64,000 nucleotides of DNA from RGIG8775 sp045612185. GTDB lineage: Bacteria > Bacillota > Clostridia > Oscillospirales > CAG-272. Where the stretch lies: contig JAZKYO010000101.1 in NCBI GenBank assembly GCA_045612185.1, forward strand, positions 1 through 64,000, written 5' to 3'. Shown here piece by piece: positions 51,687 through 59,388 of this stretch. Below the pieces are notes generated by a model. The model made no database searches. It was given only the letters and a program-made list of their open reading frames with translations, and was not told the DNA's origin. Both the position numbers and the translations under genes were made by a program. Position 1 is the stretch's first letter. Every line of letters begins with the position of its first letter.

Positions 51687-51831
51687 GGTTCCACCTCCAA
51701 AGTGTTTTTACGATATCCGCTATCAGTATTACTGCACAGGCGGCGCAGGCGATGCGGAGAAAGATATTGGGTTCGGTGCAAGCCGATATGACGACAAGTG
51801 CGGTGGTTATTATTATCCAAGTTTTTCGCAT
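51673..51831 (-). CDS. Small two-span membrane protein of the leftward cassette
   Basis: 52 residues from ATG 51831, AAAGGAG about 11 bases upstream. Two hydrophobic segments (WIIITTALVVISAC and IFLRIACAACAVILIADIV) with a basic end. It overlaps the next gene (ribbon-helix-helix) by 14 bases. No family recognised. Confidence 0.62.
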   Translation of the reverse strand: MRKTWIIITTALVVISACTEPNIFLRIACAACAVILIADIVKTLWRWNRGRN

Positions 51832-51835
51832 AGTA

Positions 51836-51864
51836 TTGACAAACTCCTTTCTTTGTGGTATAAT
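51836..51864 (+). promoter_or_regulatory. Perfect consensus promoter of the antisense RNA
   Basis: TTGACA (51836-51841), 17 bases, TATAAT (51859-51864): identical to the sigma-A consensus. It points right, against the peptide gene. Confidence 0.88.
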
Positions 51865-51870
51865 TTTAGT

Positions 51871-52008
51871 GTCCCCTTTATGGGGGAGGGGCTTTCGCCC
51901 CTTGTGGTTTGCTCACCACCAACGGATTGCTGTTATCAAAGCGGCGAGTGCAATTACTGCTTCGATAATCAAATCGGCTATATCGTTGGTGGTGGGTTTT
52001 TTGTTTTT
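51871..52008 (+). ncRNA. Antisense RNA opposite the hydrophobic peptide gene
   Basis: From the consensus promoter the RNA would run about 135 bases, folding into hairpins (AGGGGCTTTCGCCCCT near 51887, GTGGTTTGCTCACCAC near 51904) and ending at a stem CACCACCAACG (51915-51925) / CGTTGGTGGTG (51984-51994) followed by TTTTTTGTTTTT. It is complementary to almost the whole peptide open frame. Confidence 0.72.
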
Positions 52009-52017
52009 GTTTCCCAT
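51913..52017 (-). CDS. 34-residue hydrophobic peptide, type I toxin-like
   Basis: Starts ATG 52017 with AAAGGAGG 8-9 bases upstream. Lys/Asn-rich start (MGNKNKKPTTND), one hydrophobic helix (IADLIIEAVIALAALITAI) and an RWW end. Size, shape, strong ribosome site and an antisense RNA opposite fit a type I toxin, although it may instead be a signalling or holin-like peptide. Confidence 0.7.
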   Translation of the reverse strand: MGNKNKKPTTNDIADLIIEAVIALAALITAIRWW

Positions 52018-52048
52018 CGCGATTTCCTCCTTTCTTGTTTCTGTATAT

Positions 52049-52077
52049 ATTATATCATACTATCAGCAGTATGTCAA
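52049..52077 (-). promoter_or_regulatory. Perfect consensus promoter of the leftward cassette with internal operator
   Basis: On the minus strand TTGACA (52072-52077), 17 bases, TATAAT (52049-52054). Inverted repeat CATACT (52056-52061) / AGTATG (52068-52073) lies in the spacer and is a candidate operator for the ribbon-helix-helix protein. Confidence 0.88.
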
Positions 52078-52117
52078 GAGGTTTTGCGAAAAAAATTAGA
52101 AAAAACAGAAAAATTTT

Positions 52118-52151
52118 AAAAAAGTGTGCAACTTATCAAAAAAGTGTGCAA
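52118..52151. repeat. Direct repeat of 14 bp, period 20
   Basis: AAAAAAGTGTGCAA occurs twice (52118-52131 and 52138-52151) between the cassette promoter and the terminator. Purpose unknown. Confidence 0.6.
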
Positions 52152-52183
52152 GGCGGTCAAGACATATTGACCGCCTTTTTTTT
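52152..52183 (+). terminator. Rightward terminator before the packaging genes
   Basis: GGCGGTCAA (52152-52160) and TTGACCGCC (52167-52175) pair, followed by eight T. It separates early from late transcription. Confidence 0.93.
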
Positions 52184-52228
52184 GCGGTGTAAAATGGATA
52201 TGGAAAGATTATTGACGGAGGTGGTTTG

Positions 52229-52726
52229 GTGGCAAACTGCGTGAAGAAAAAGGCTTGTTACGGCGACAGAGAACGTGAGCTTGCATATGCGCTATACGCT
52301 GTTTCGGGAAACGTTTCGCAGGTTGCCGACAAGCTTGGCATACCGAGGTCAACGGTTGGCGAATGGCTTAAAAAATACTCGCCTGACGCCCTTGAGGAGA
52401 TACGCCGCGCCCACAAGGAGGTATTTATATCCGAGGCGTGGGCAATGATTGGCGACGCGCAGACTATTTTGAGTCGGAGGTTGAACCGCGCCATAAACAG
52501 CGAGGACGCTATTGACGAGCTTATTCGTATTGTGGAGGAGCGTCCCGACGAGGAGCTGAGCGACGACGTTAAGAAAAACCTTATTAAGCGTTTAAAGGCG
52601 ATATCGTGCGAGGATATTTCCAAGGTTGCCACTGTGATGGGCACGCTTTACGACAAGTCAGCGCTTGCGTCCAAGGAGGCAACGGCTATTATTGGCGGCA
52701 CAGTCAAGTTTGAGGACTTCAAATGA
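52229..52726 (+). CDS. Terminase small subunit
   Basis: 165 residues from GTG 52229 (GGAGG at 52217-52221, 7 bases before; a TTG at 52226 is also in frame). N-terminal helix-turn-helix VSGNVSQVADKLGIPRSTVGEWLKKYS, then a helical multimerisation region. It precedes the large subunit with ATGA overlap. Expected to recognise the packaging site. Confidence 0.85.
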   Translation: MANCVKKKACYGDRERELAYALYAVSGNVSQVADKLGIPRSTVGEWLKKYSPDALEEIRRAHKEVFISEAWAMIGDAQTILSRRLNRAINSEDAIDELIRIVEERPDEELSDDVKKNLIKRLKAISCEDISKVATVMGTLYDKSALASKEATAIIGGTVKFEDFK

Positions 52727-54516
52727 GAGTAGCCGACATTATAACCAAGCGGCGCGAGATATGGAAAAATCATGGAGACGCGGCATATGACAGGGCGTTT
52801 TGCAAGGTAGCGGTAAAGAGGATTCTTTCCGAGAGGGCTCTTATGGAGGAGGTATGGCAAACACCGTATCTGCTTATTGAGGCGGTTATGCAGGTTATCA
52901 CCAAGGACAGAAAGACTGTTCCGTTTTTCTTGAACGAGGTTCAGCGTGATTTTATAAACGTCTTTGAGAAAAACGGCACGGAGCGACCTTATTTCATACT
53001 GAAGGCGCGGCAGCAGGGCTTTACGTCACTTATTACAGCAATGCAGTTATGCTACGCTATTGTAAGAAAGAATTTTTCGGGATTTACCATAGCTCACCGC
53101 CAGGACTCGCTTGGGCTTATCTTCAACGACAAGGCGAGGTCGGTGCTTGTTATGCTTCCTGAAATGCTTAAGCCTTCGCAGAAGTTCAACTCCAAGAACG
53201 AGCTTTTCTTTGACAAGCTTAATTCGGGGTGGCGTGTTGCGGTTGCATCGGCGCAAGTTGGACGAGGCGGCACTTTCAACTTCGTTCACTTCTCGGAGGT
53301 TGCCTTTTACGAGTGCGCTTTGGCTGATATGCAGGCGGGTATCGGTGAGGCTATTGCCGCGGGGGCTGTTCAGATTTACGAAAGCACCGCTAACGGCTTT
53401 AACGAGGCAAAGGAGCTTTGGGACAGCGAGAGCTGTGTAAACGTTTTTTATCCTTGGTATTTCTCGGCGGAATACCGCAGTAAAGAATACGAGTGGCTTG
53501 ACAAGTGTGACGCCTGGCTTACTCAGCGAAAGCGGCTTTTATTTGAAATGGGTCTTGACCGTGAGCAAGTGACATGGTATTGCAAGAAGTACAATTCTTA
53601 CATAGACAAGGCTCTTATAAGGCAAGAATATCCGATTACAGCCGAGGAGGCGTTTGTGGCTAGCGGCGACTGTGTATTTGACAGAGAATTGCTTATTGAG
53701 CGTCTTGTGGCGCTTAAGTCAAAGCCGATTGGACGGCTTGGTTATTTTGAGTTTACGCGCAGGCGTGAGGTTATCTACGACGAGCACGGCGAACCTGCGG
53801 GCGAAGAAACTTACATAGAGAACATTGAGTTCAGAGAAAGCGCGGAGGGATATATAAGGCTTCACGAGGATCCTATCGTAAGGCGTGACGTTGACGGAGA
53901 TATTGTGGCGTTAGCTCCTTACGCTATCGGTGCGGACACCAGCGAAAGCGGTGTGGATTATTTTACCGCCAAGGTTATCTCGGTAATTGGCAACCGCTGT
54001 GTTGCGACTCTTCGCAAGCAGAAGATGGATGAGGAGGATTTTGCGTTACAGTTATACTGTCTTGGCAGATTTTACAACGACGCGCTTATTGCCTGTGAGG
54101 TAAATTACTCCCGCCATCCGATACGCGTTTTGCGCAGGCACGGTTACACAAATCTGTTTATGCGCAGAAAGGTGGACGGCATTGCCGACGCTATCGAGAG
54201 GGATTTTGGCTTTGAGACTACGAGAAAGACTAAGCCTATCATTATTTCGGAGTTGGTTGCGAGTTTTCGTGAGGACCCCGAGATTGAGTGCGACATTGAA
54301 ACCTTGCGGGAAATGCTGACCTTTGTCAAGAAGGAAAACGGCGCGCAAGAGGCTATTGTGGGCAAGCACGACGACTTGGTAATGGCGTCGGCAATAGGGC
54401 ATTTTGCCGCGGCAGGCTGCGAGGCGCGGTTTAAAACCGTGGGAGAGGAAAAGCCCGATTTTATAAAAATGAATTTCAACACAGCCGACAGCGACGGTAA
54501 TTATATTGACTGGTAG
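52723..54516 (+). CDS. Terminase large subunit
   Basis: 597 residues. ATPase part: Walker A-type KARQQGFTS (95-102), and FVHFSEVAFYE near residue 188 as Walker B. Nuclease part: IGADTSESGVDYFTAKVI (near 405) and KHDDLVMASAIGHF (near 548) supply the acidic residues. Packages DNA into proheads. The gene starts at ATG 52723. Confidence 0.94.
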   Translation: MRVADIITKRREIWKNHGDAAYDRAFCKVAVKRILSERALMEEVWQTPYLLIEAVMQVITKDRKTVPFFLNEVQRDFINVFEKNGTERPYFILKARQQGFTSLITAMQLCYAIVRKNFSGFTIAHRQDSLGLIFNDKARSVLVMLPEMLKPSQKFNSKNELFFDKLNSGWRVAVASAQVGRGGTFNFVHFSEVAFYECALADMQAGIGEAIAAGAVQIYESTANGFNEAKELWDSESCVNVFYPWYFSAEYRSKEYEWLDKCDAWLTQRKRLLFEMGLDREQVTWYCKKYNSYIDKALIRQEYPITAEEAFVASGDCVFDRELLIERLVALKSKPIGRLGYFEFTRRREVIYDEHGEPAGEETYIENIEFRESAEGYIRLHEDPIVRRDVDGDIVALAPYAIGADTSESGVDYFTAKVISVIGNRCVATLRKQKMDEEDFALQLYCLGRFYNDALIACEVNYSRHPIRVLRRHGYTNLFMRRKVDGIADAIERDFGFETTRKTKPIIISELVASFREDPEIECDIETLREMLTFVKKENGAQEAIVGKHDDLVMASAIGHFAAAGCEARFKTVGEEKPDFIKMNFNTADSDGNYIDW

Positions 54517-54528
54517 TACGGAGGAATA

Positions 54529-54711
54529 ATGAAAAAATTTTTAAAAAGGCTACTTGGAATAGAAGAGCTTGAGAAAAAAGTCAACGAGCTTGAGGAAAAG
54601 CTTGAAAAATCGCAGACGTTTACGAAAAAAGAGAGCAATGACGGGGAACAGTTTATAGCTATTTTTGACGAATGGTTGAACGGTGCGAGAAAGGAGGGCG
54701 CAGATGAGTGA
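54529..54711 (+). CDS. Small coiled-coil phage protein
   Basis: 60 residues, almost all helix, with ELEKKVNELEEKLEK heptads. Located between terminase and portal, overlapping the portal start by 8 bases. Unknown role. Confidence 0.68.
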   Translation: MKKFLKRLLGIEELEKKVNELEEKLEKSQTFTKKESNDGEQFIAIFDEWLNGARKEGADE

Positions 54712-56671
54712 TATAAACGATACTGCCGAAGTGACGAGAGTCTGGGAGGACTATCAAATCGGTGTTAATTATCAAAACCGCATGGGATTCGTGAAGGATT
54801 TTCGCACCTTCGTTGATTTTTACGAGGGGCGGCAATGGCCCGCGCCTACAAAGAAAACAAAAAATCTTCCGCGCCCGGTGATAAATCTTATCAAGATGAT
54901 ATGCCGCAACAAGAAAAGCGCCATACTGTCGATGCCTGTGAGATTGGTGTACAGAACATCGGCTGAGCTTAGCGAGGTTGTTGACGTTGAGAAGTTCAAC
55001 AACTTCGCGGCGTATATTGAACGGGAGCTGGGGCAGGCTGAGCTTGACAAGCGGGCTATTCACGACGGAGTACGTAAGGGCTCGTATTTCTATCACTACT
55101 ATTGGGACGCGGAGGCGAGAGGGAAGGACGGGACGAGGGCGGGGGCTCTCCGTGGAGAGCTTATAGACCCTCTTTCGATATTCTTTGCGGACCCTACGGA
55201 GAGGGACGAGCAAAAGCAAGAGTGGATTATTATAGCCACACGCGAACACGTGAGAAGTGTTCGTCAAAAAGCCGACCCCGGCGTTGACATTGGACTGATT
55301 ACCGCAAGTGAAAGCGATGACAAATACGGTGTCAGAGAGCAGGAGGGCGATAAGCTTTGCACCGTTCTTACAAGATATTTCCGAAAAAACGGCGAAGTTT
55401 GGTTTGAGAAAGCTACAAAGGCGGCTGTAATAAACGCTCCGCGCCCACTTGCGCCAGACGTTGAGGCGGCAAGGCGCGAGCTTAAGTTTGACGAGCAGGG
55501 GGAGTTGGAGATAGACCCGCCTAACAACAGTCTTCCCGATTCCGACGACAGCGAAAGTTTGACGCCAAAGCGCGCAAGAGCTATCTTTTACCCTGTGGTT
55601 GCGGGCAGTTACGAGCCGCGTGAAAAGTCTATTTACGGGCTTGGTGAGGTTGAGGGGCTGATTCCCAATCAAAAGCTTATAAACTTCATGCTTGGAATGA
55701 TGGCGCTTGCTATTCAAGAGCAGGCGTGGGGCAAGTACGTAGTACATCCCGACGCGCTTAAAAACCAGAAGATAACCAACGAGCCCGGTGAAACATTGAT
55801 AGACTACACGGGTACAGGTATGGGTATTAAAAAGCTCAGTGAGCAGGCGGTTCATTCAATTCCCTTGGATTTTATTGATACGATATCCAATCTTACGCGA
55901 GTTGTAACCGGTTCGTCGGAGGTGATGACGGGCGAGACGCTTGGGGCTTCTATGTCGGGTGCGGCTATCGCTCAGCTTCAGGCGCAGGCACAGATGCCGA
56001 CCGAGGAGCTGAGAGCCGATTATCATTTACAAAAGGCCAAAACAGGAAAGGTGATGGCGCAGTTCTTCAAGCTCTTTTATGCCGACACCGAGTTTGTGTA
56101 CGAGGTGGAGGACGAGCAATCGGAGAGTGGCAAAACGATAAAACGGTCTACCTTTAACAGCGCGGAGTTCAGAGATATTGATTTCGACGTGGTTGTTGAG
56201 GCTTGCGCGGGTACGAGGTCAAGCACCATGGGTGATATTGCTATCCTCGAAACGTTACTGACGGGCGGGCACATATCCATAGAGACCTTTATAAACTCTT
56301 ATCCCGACGACGCACTGTCTAACCGAACCGCAATATTAAAGGGTATACGCGCGGACAAAGAGGACGCGCTGAAGCTTTGCGAGGCGGAGATAGAAAAGCT
56401 TAAGGCTGAGCTTAATCAATACGCGGCGGCACTTAAGGACGCTCAGGCGACAGCACAACAGGCATTGCCTCTTATGCAGGAGAACAAGCGACTGCGTGAG
56501 ATGCTTTTAGCTCTTTACAACGAGGCATCCCAAAAAATCGTTAAGGCTAACGAGCAAATAGCCGCAGGCAACATCGGTTTTGCCGAAAAGAGCGCTGAGG
56601 CAGACGAGGCAAAGGCTGACGCCTCTGAGTTTGCAAATCACATTATGCAAACCGAATTTCAAACTAATTAA
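54704..56671 (+). CDS. Portal protein
   Basis: 655 residues from ATG 54704 (GGAGGGC upstream). Portal hallmarks of the short-tailed P22-like group: EGRQWPAP, RPVINLIKMICRNKKSAIL, SIFFADPTERD, and YEPREKSIYGLGEVEGLIPNQKLINFMLGM. The last about 110 residues form a coiled coil with AEIEKLKAELNQYAAALKDAQATA, the barrel end. It forms the dodecamer ring at the capsid vertex. Confidence 0.92.
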   Translation: MSDINDTAEVTRVWEDYQIGVNYQNRMGFVKDFRTFVDFYEGRQWPAPTKKTKNLPRPVINLIKMICRNKKSAILSMPVRLVYRTSAELSEVVDVEKFNNFAAYIERELGQAELDKRAIHDGVRKGSYFYHYYWDAEARGKDGTRAGALRGELIDPLSIFFADPTERDEQKQEWIIIATREHVRSVRQKADPGVDIGLITASESDDKYGVREQEGDKLCTVLTRYFRKNGEVWFEKATKAAVINAPRPLAPDVEAARRELKFDEQGELEIDPPNNSLPDSDDSESLTPKRARAIFYPVVAGSYEPREKSIYGLGEVEGLIPNQKLINFMLGMMALAIQEQAWGKYVVHPDALKNQKITNEPGETLIDYTGTGMGIKKLSEQAVHSIPLDFIDTISNLTRVVTGSSEVMTGETLGASMSGAAIAQLQAQAQMPTEELRADYHLQKAKTGKVMAQFFKLFYADTEFVYEVEDEQSESGKTIKRSTFNSAEFRDIDFDVVVEACAGTRSSTMGDIAILETLLTGGHISIETFINSYPDDALSNRTAILKGIRADKEDALKLCEAEIEKLKAELNQYAAALKDAQATAQQALPLMQENKRLREMLLALYNEASQKIVKANEQIAAGNIGFAEKSAEADEAKADASEFANHIMQTEFQTN

Positions 56672-56725
56672 TTACGCAGGAACAGCGGAAAAATCCACAT
56701 TACGCAGGAACAGCGGAAAAATCCA
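56671..56725. repeat. Tandem duplication, 27-bp repeat, 1 base apart
   Basis: ATTACGCAGGAACAGCGGAA followed by AAATCCA occurs at 56671-56697 and again, identical, at 56699-56725. It lies between the portal stop and the scaffold ribosome site, a recent 28-base tandem duplication. Confidence 0.9.
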
Positions 56726-56736
56726 AGGAGGTTATT

Positions 56737-57519
56737 ATGGCCGAAGATATTAAGACGGCGGAAGTAGCGGTATCAGAGGACACCGCGGAGGCTGAGGCGG
56801 TTGACACCGACCTCGGCACACAGGATACGGATGCGGAGTTTACCGATGGCGCGGAGCAAGAAGGGGGACGCCCCGAAAATAACCGCGTTAAGACAGACAA
56901 GGCGACCAATTCCGAAAACGCGCATCGCCGAAGAGAGCAGGAGCGCGCAAGAGAGCTTGAGGCGGCGAGAATTAACGCGATAATCGAGGCTGTGGGGGAG
57001 AATCCTTTCACGGGCGAGGTTATGAAGGATGCCGACGACGTGGCGGAGTACCTTGCTATGAAAGAAATTCAGAAGCAAGGTGGCGATCCGCTTAACGATT
57101 ACGCGGCGTATCAAAAGAAAAAGGCGCGCGAAAACAGAGCGGCAGAGGAAGAGGCTCAAAAGAAAGATGCTTGGTTTACAAGCGATTGGGCGGATTTTAC
57201 CAAAAAGCACCCGGACGTGGAGTTGGACAAGCTTATTGCGGATGAGGGCTTTACCGAATATGCCGAGGGAAAGATTGGAGTCAAGCCCCTTGCGGAGATA
57301 TACGAGGGCTATGAAAGGCTGGTCAAGCGTTCGCAGAAAAGCGCGGAGGACAAGGCGGCGCAGGCTTTGGCAAACAGCAAAGCGAGTCCCGGCGCGCTCT
57401 CCGGTGGGCAGACTTCCAAAAAAGAATACTTTACCCCTGAGGAGGTAAGGGCAATGTCCCGCGAAGAGGTAAAGGAAAACTACGAAAACATCAAAAAAAG
57501 TATGAAAAAATGGACATAA
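56737..57519 (+). CDS. Capsid scaffolding protein
   Basis: 260 residues, very acidic N-terminus, then RRREQERARELEAARINAIIEAVGENPFTGEV and a long helix; the end is basic (EEVKENYENIKKSMKKW). Composition, size and position between portal and capsid match a scaffold. AGGAGG upstream of ATG 56737. Confidence 0.82.
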   Translation: MAEDIKTAEVAVSEDTAEAEAVDTDLGTQDTDAEFTDGAEQEGGRPENNRVKTDKATNSENAHRRREQERARELEAARINAIIEAVGENPFTGEVMKDADDVAEYLAMKEIQKQGGDPLNDYAAYQKKKARENRAAEEEAQKKDAWFTSDWADFTKKHPDVELDKLIADEGFTEYAEGKIGVKPLAEIYEGYERLVKRSQKSAEDKAAQALANSKASPGALSGGQTSKKEYFTPEEVRAMSREEVKENYENIKKSMKKWT

Positions 57520-57531
57520 GGAGGACACTAA

Positions 57532-58401
57532 ATGTCAATAGCGAATTTTATTCCTACCGTTTGGGCGGAGGAAATTGAGCGCGAGCTCAAAAGAGTTTGC
57601 GTCTTTGTAGAAGACTGCAATCAAAAGTACGAGGGCAAGATTGAGAAGCAGGGCGATTCGGTTCGCATTCTCGGTGTTGGCCGTCCTACTATTTCTACTA
57701 TCACAAAGCCAATGAGCAAGGGGCTTAAGATAGGAGACCCCGAGGAGATTCCCACCACGTCCGTTACGATGTACATAAACCAGTTCTCTTGGTTTAACTA
57801 TGGTATCGACGACGTTGACAAGGCACAGGCGAAGGGAGACCTTACAGGTGTATTTGCCGAGGAGACCACTGAGGCGCTGGCGAATGAGGTTGATAAGCAT
57901 ATCGCTTCTACTGTGGCTGACGCTACGGTTCCCAAGCTGTATGCGACACCCAAGATAGTGGTTGCGGGCGTACCCGCAAACGATAACGAGGCCAACGTTC
58001 TTGACGTGCTTGACCTTGCTATTCAGAAGCTTCAGGAAAACGACGTTCCCGACAGCACTCCCGTTTCGGTAACCGTTACCCCCAGATTCTTCAATATTCT
58101 GAAGAAGGCGTACAGAGAAATCGATACCGACAACAGCGGTATTATTGAGAACGGCAAGGTGGGCAAGTACGGCGGTGTTACCGTTAAGCGCTCCAACAAC
58201 GTTTACAAAACCGACGGCGGCGCGGTGGACAACATTCCGATAAGAACCAAGAGAGCCGTTGCTTTTGCACAGCCTCTCACTCACACCGAGGCTTACAGAC
58301 CCGACCAGAGCTTTATCGATGCTGTTAAGGGATATATCCTTTACCAGGCGAAGGTTGTAAGACCCAAGGAAATGCTTAACATCAACGTTAAGTACGCATA
58401 A
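57532..58401 (+). CDS. Major capsid protein
   Basis: 289 residues, following the scaffold by 12 bases with AAGGAGG before ATG 57532. Typical features: SIANFIPTVWAEEIERELKR, repeated DDVDKAQAKG and the end QAKVVRPKEMLNINVKYA, like HK97-fold coat proteins of P22-type and related Firmicutes phages. Confidence 0.88.
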   Translation: MSIANFIPTVWAEEIERELKRVCVFVEDCNQKYEGKIEKQGDSVRILGVGRPTISTITKPMSKGLKIGDPEEIPTTSVTMYINQFSWFNYGIDDVDKAQAKGDLTGVFAEETTEALANEVDKHIASTVADATVPKLYATPKIVVAGVPANDNEANVLDVLDLAIQKLQENDVPDSTPVSVTVTPRFFNILKKAYREIDTDNSGIIENGKVGKYGGVTVKRSNNVYKTDGGAVDNIPIRTKRAVAFAQPLTHTEAYRPDQSFIDAVKGYILYQAKVVRPKEMLNINVKYA

Positions 58402-58413
58402 GGAGGTGCGCGT

Positions 58414-58731
58414 ATGAATTTGACTATGAGAAACGAAATTGCTACCCCTGTGATGACCGCACTTGTGGCATCTACGGACACTGCCATTGATTTTGACGGC
58501 AGCGACGAGAGAATCGTTATCGTTATCAACGCTTCCGCTGCCACCACTCTTACCGTTAAGGCGGGTGACCATATTCAGGGTGTGGCGGACATGACGTTGG
58601 ACGTTCCCAAGGGCATAAGTCTGCTCAAGCTTGAAAGCGGCAGATTTATGAACGTGAGCGGCGAGAACAAAAACAAAATTGTTGTAAGCTCTCCCGGCAC
58701 TCCCTCGGTAGGCGTTGCGGCGTTGGTATAA
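58414..58731 (+). CDS. Head decoration-like protein
   Basis: 105 residues, all-beta character, position directly after the capsid gene. VMTALVASTDTAIDF, DERIVIVINASAATTLTVKAGD are repeats of beta strands. Decoration or head-fibre protein is likely; not proven. Confidence 0.65.
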   Translation: MNLTMRNEIATPVMTALVASTDTAIDFDGSDERIVIVINASAATTLTVKAGDHIQGVADMTLDVPKGISLLKLESGRFMNVSGENKNKIVVSSPGTPSVGVAALV

Positions 58732-58737
58732 AAGAGA

Positions 58738-58768
58738 AACAGCCTTCCTTTCGGGGAAGGCTGTTTTG
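58738..58768 (+). terminator. Hairpin after the decoration gene
   Basis: AACAGCCTTCC (58738-58748) and GGAAGGCTGTT (58755-58765) pair, followed by TT only, so it may be a partial terminator that lets some transcripts through to the tail genes. Confidence 0.7.
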
Positions 58769-58781
58769 GAAAGGATATATT

Positions 58782-59387
58782 ATGAAACTTGGAGAGATTA
58801 AAATTGAGGCGCTTAAGCTGATGTTTGCGAACGGAAGAGAATATATTTCCGCGGACGGCATTGAGCAGCTTAAGGATATGGAGGAATACTGCGATTATCT
58901 TATATCGATGCCGGGCGCTATCAACCGTTGCTTTGCCTTGCTTGAAGAAATGCGGGTATTGCCGTCTAAGTCTTTTACTTTGGGAGAGGGCGGCAGGTAT
59001 GCGCTTGACGAGCTTATTCCCGATTTCTTTGACCTTGAGCGTATTGTTTACGAGGGGCGCGAGTACAATCCAAACTGTGAATACTACCGAGAGGGTGACG
59101 AGATTATTATATCTGATTACGAGCCTGCGGGAGAGTACAGGGTGATATACAAACCTATGCTTACACGTATATTTGACAGTACGGACGAGGATACGGAGCT
59201 TCCTATTCCCGACCGCATTGCGTGTTATATTCCGTATTTTATCAAAAGCGAGCTGTTCAGAGCAGACGAGCCCGACGAGGCGGACATAGCACGCAGGTGG
59301 TTTACAAGTGCCTTGGAGCAGATTTCTAAGAGCGAGGACGGAAGGCAGACGGGTGTGTTAAGACGTTACTCGGTTTACGAGGTGTAG
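58782..59387 (+). CDS. Head-to-tail connector (gp4-like)
   Basis: 201 residues, helical, between decoration and tail proteins. ALDELIPDFFDLERIVYEGREYN, then a beta hairpin with YRVIYKPMLTRIFDSTDED and the final LEQISKSE. Size and place match connector proteins of short-tailed phages; low sequence specificity. Confidence 0.72.
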   Translation: MKLGEIKIEALKLMFANGREYISADGIEQLKDMEEYCDYLISMPGAINRCFALLEEMRVLPSKSFTLGEGGRYALDELIPDFFDLERIVYEGREYNPNCEYYREGDEIIISDYEPAGEYRVIYKPMLTRIFDSTDEDTELPIPDRIACYIPYFIKSELFRADEPDEADIARRWFTSALEQISKSEDGRQTGVLRRYSVYEV

Positions 59388-59388
59388 T

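Noticed and set aside
51643..52119. 158-residue rightward open frame over the cassette
   Set aside because: It is antisense to the ribbon-helix-helix gene start, the small membrane gene and the peptide gene, which have good starts and promoters.
57535..58572. 345-residue open frame antisense to the capsid gene
   Set aside because: A shadow frame caused by codon use of the capsid gene; no supporting signal.
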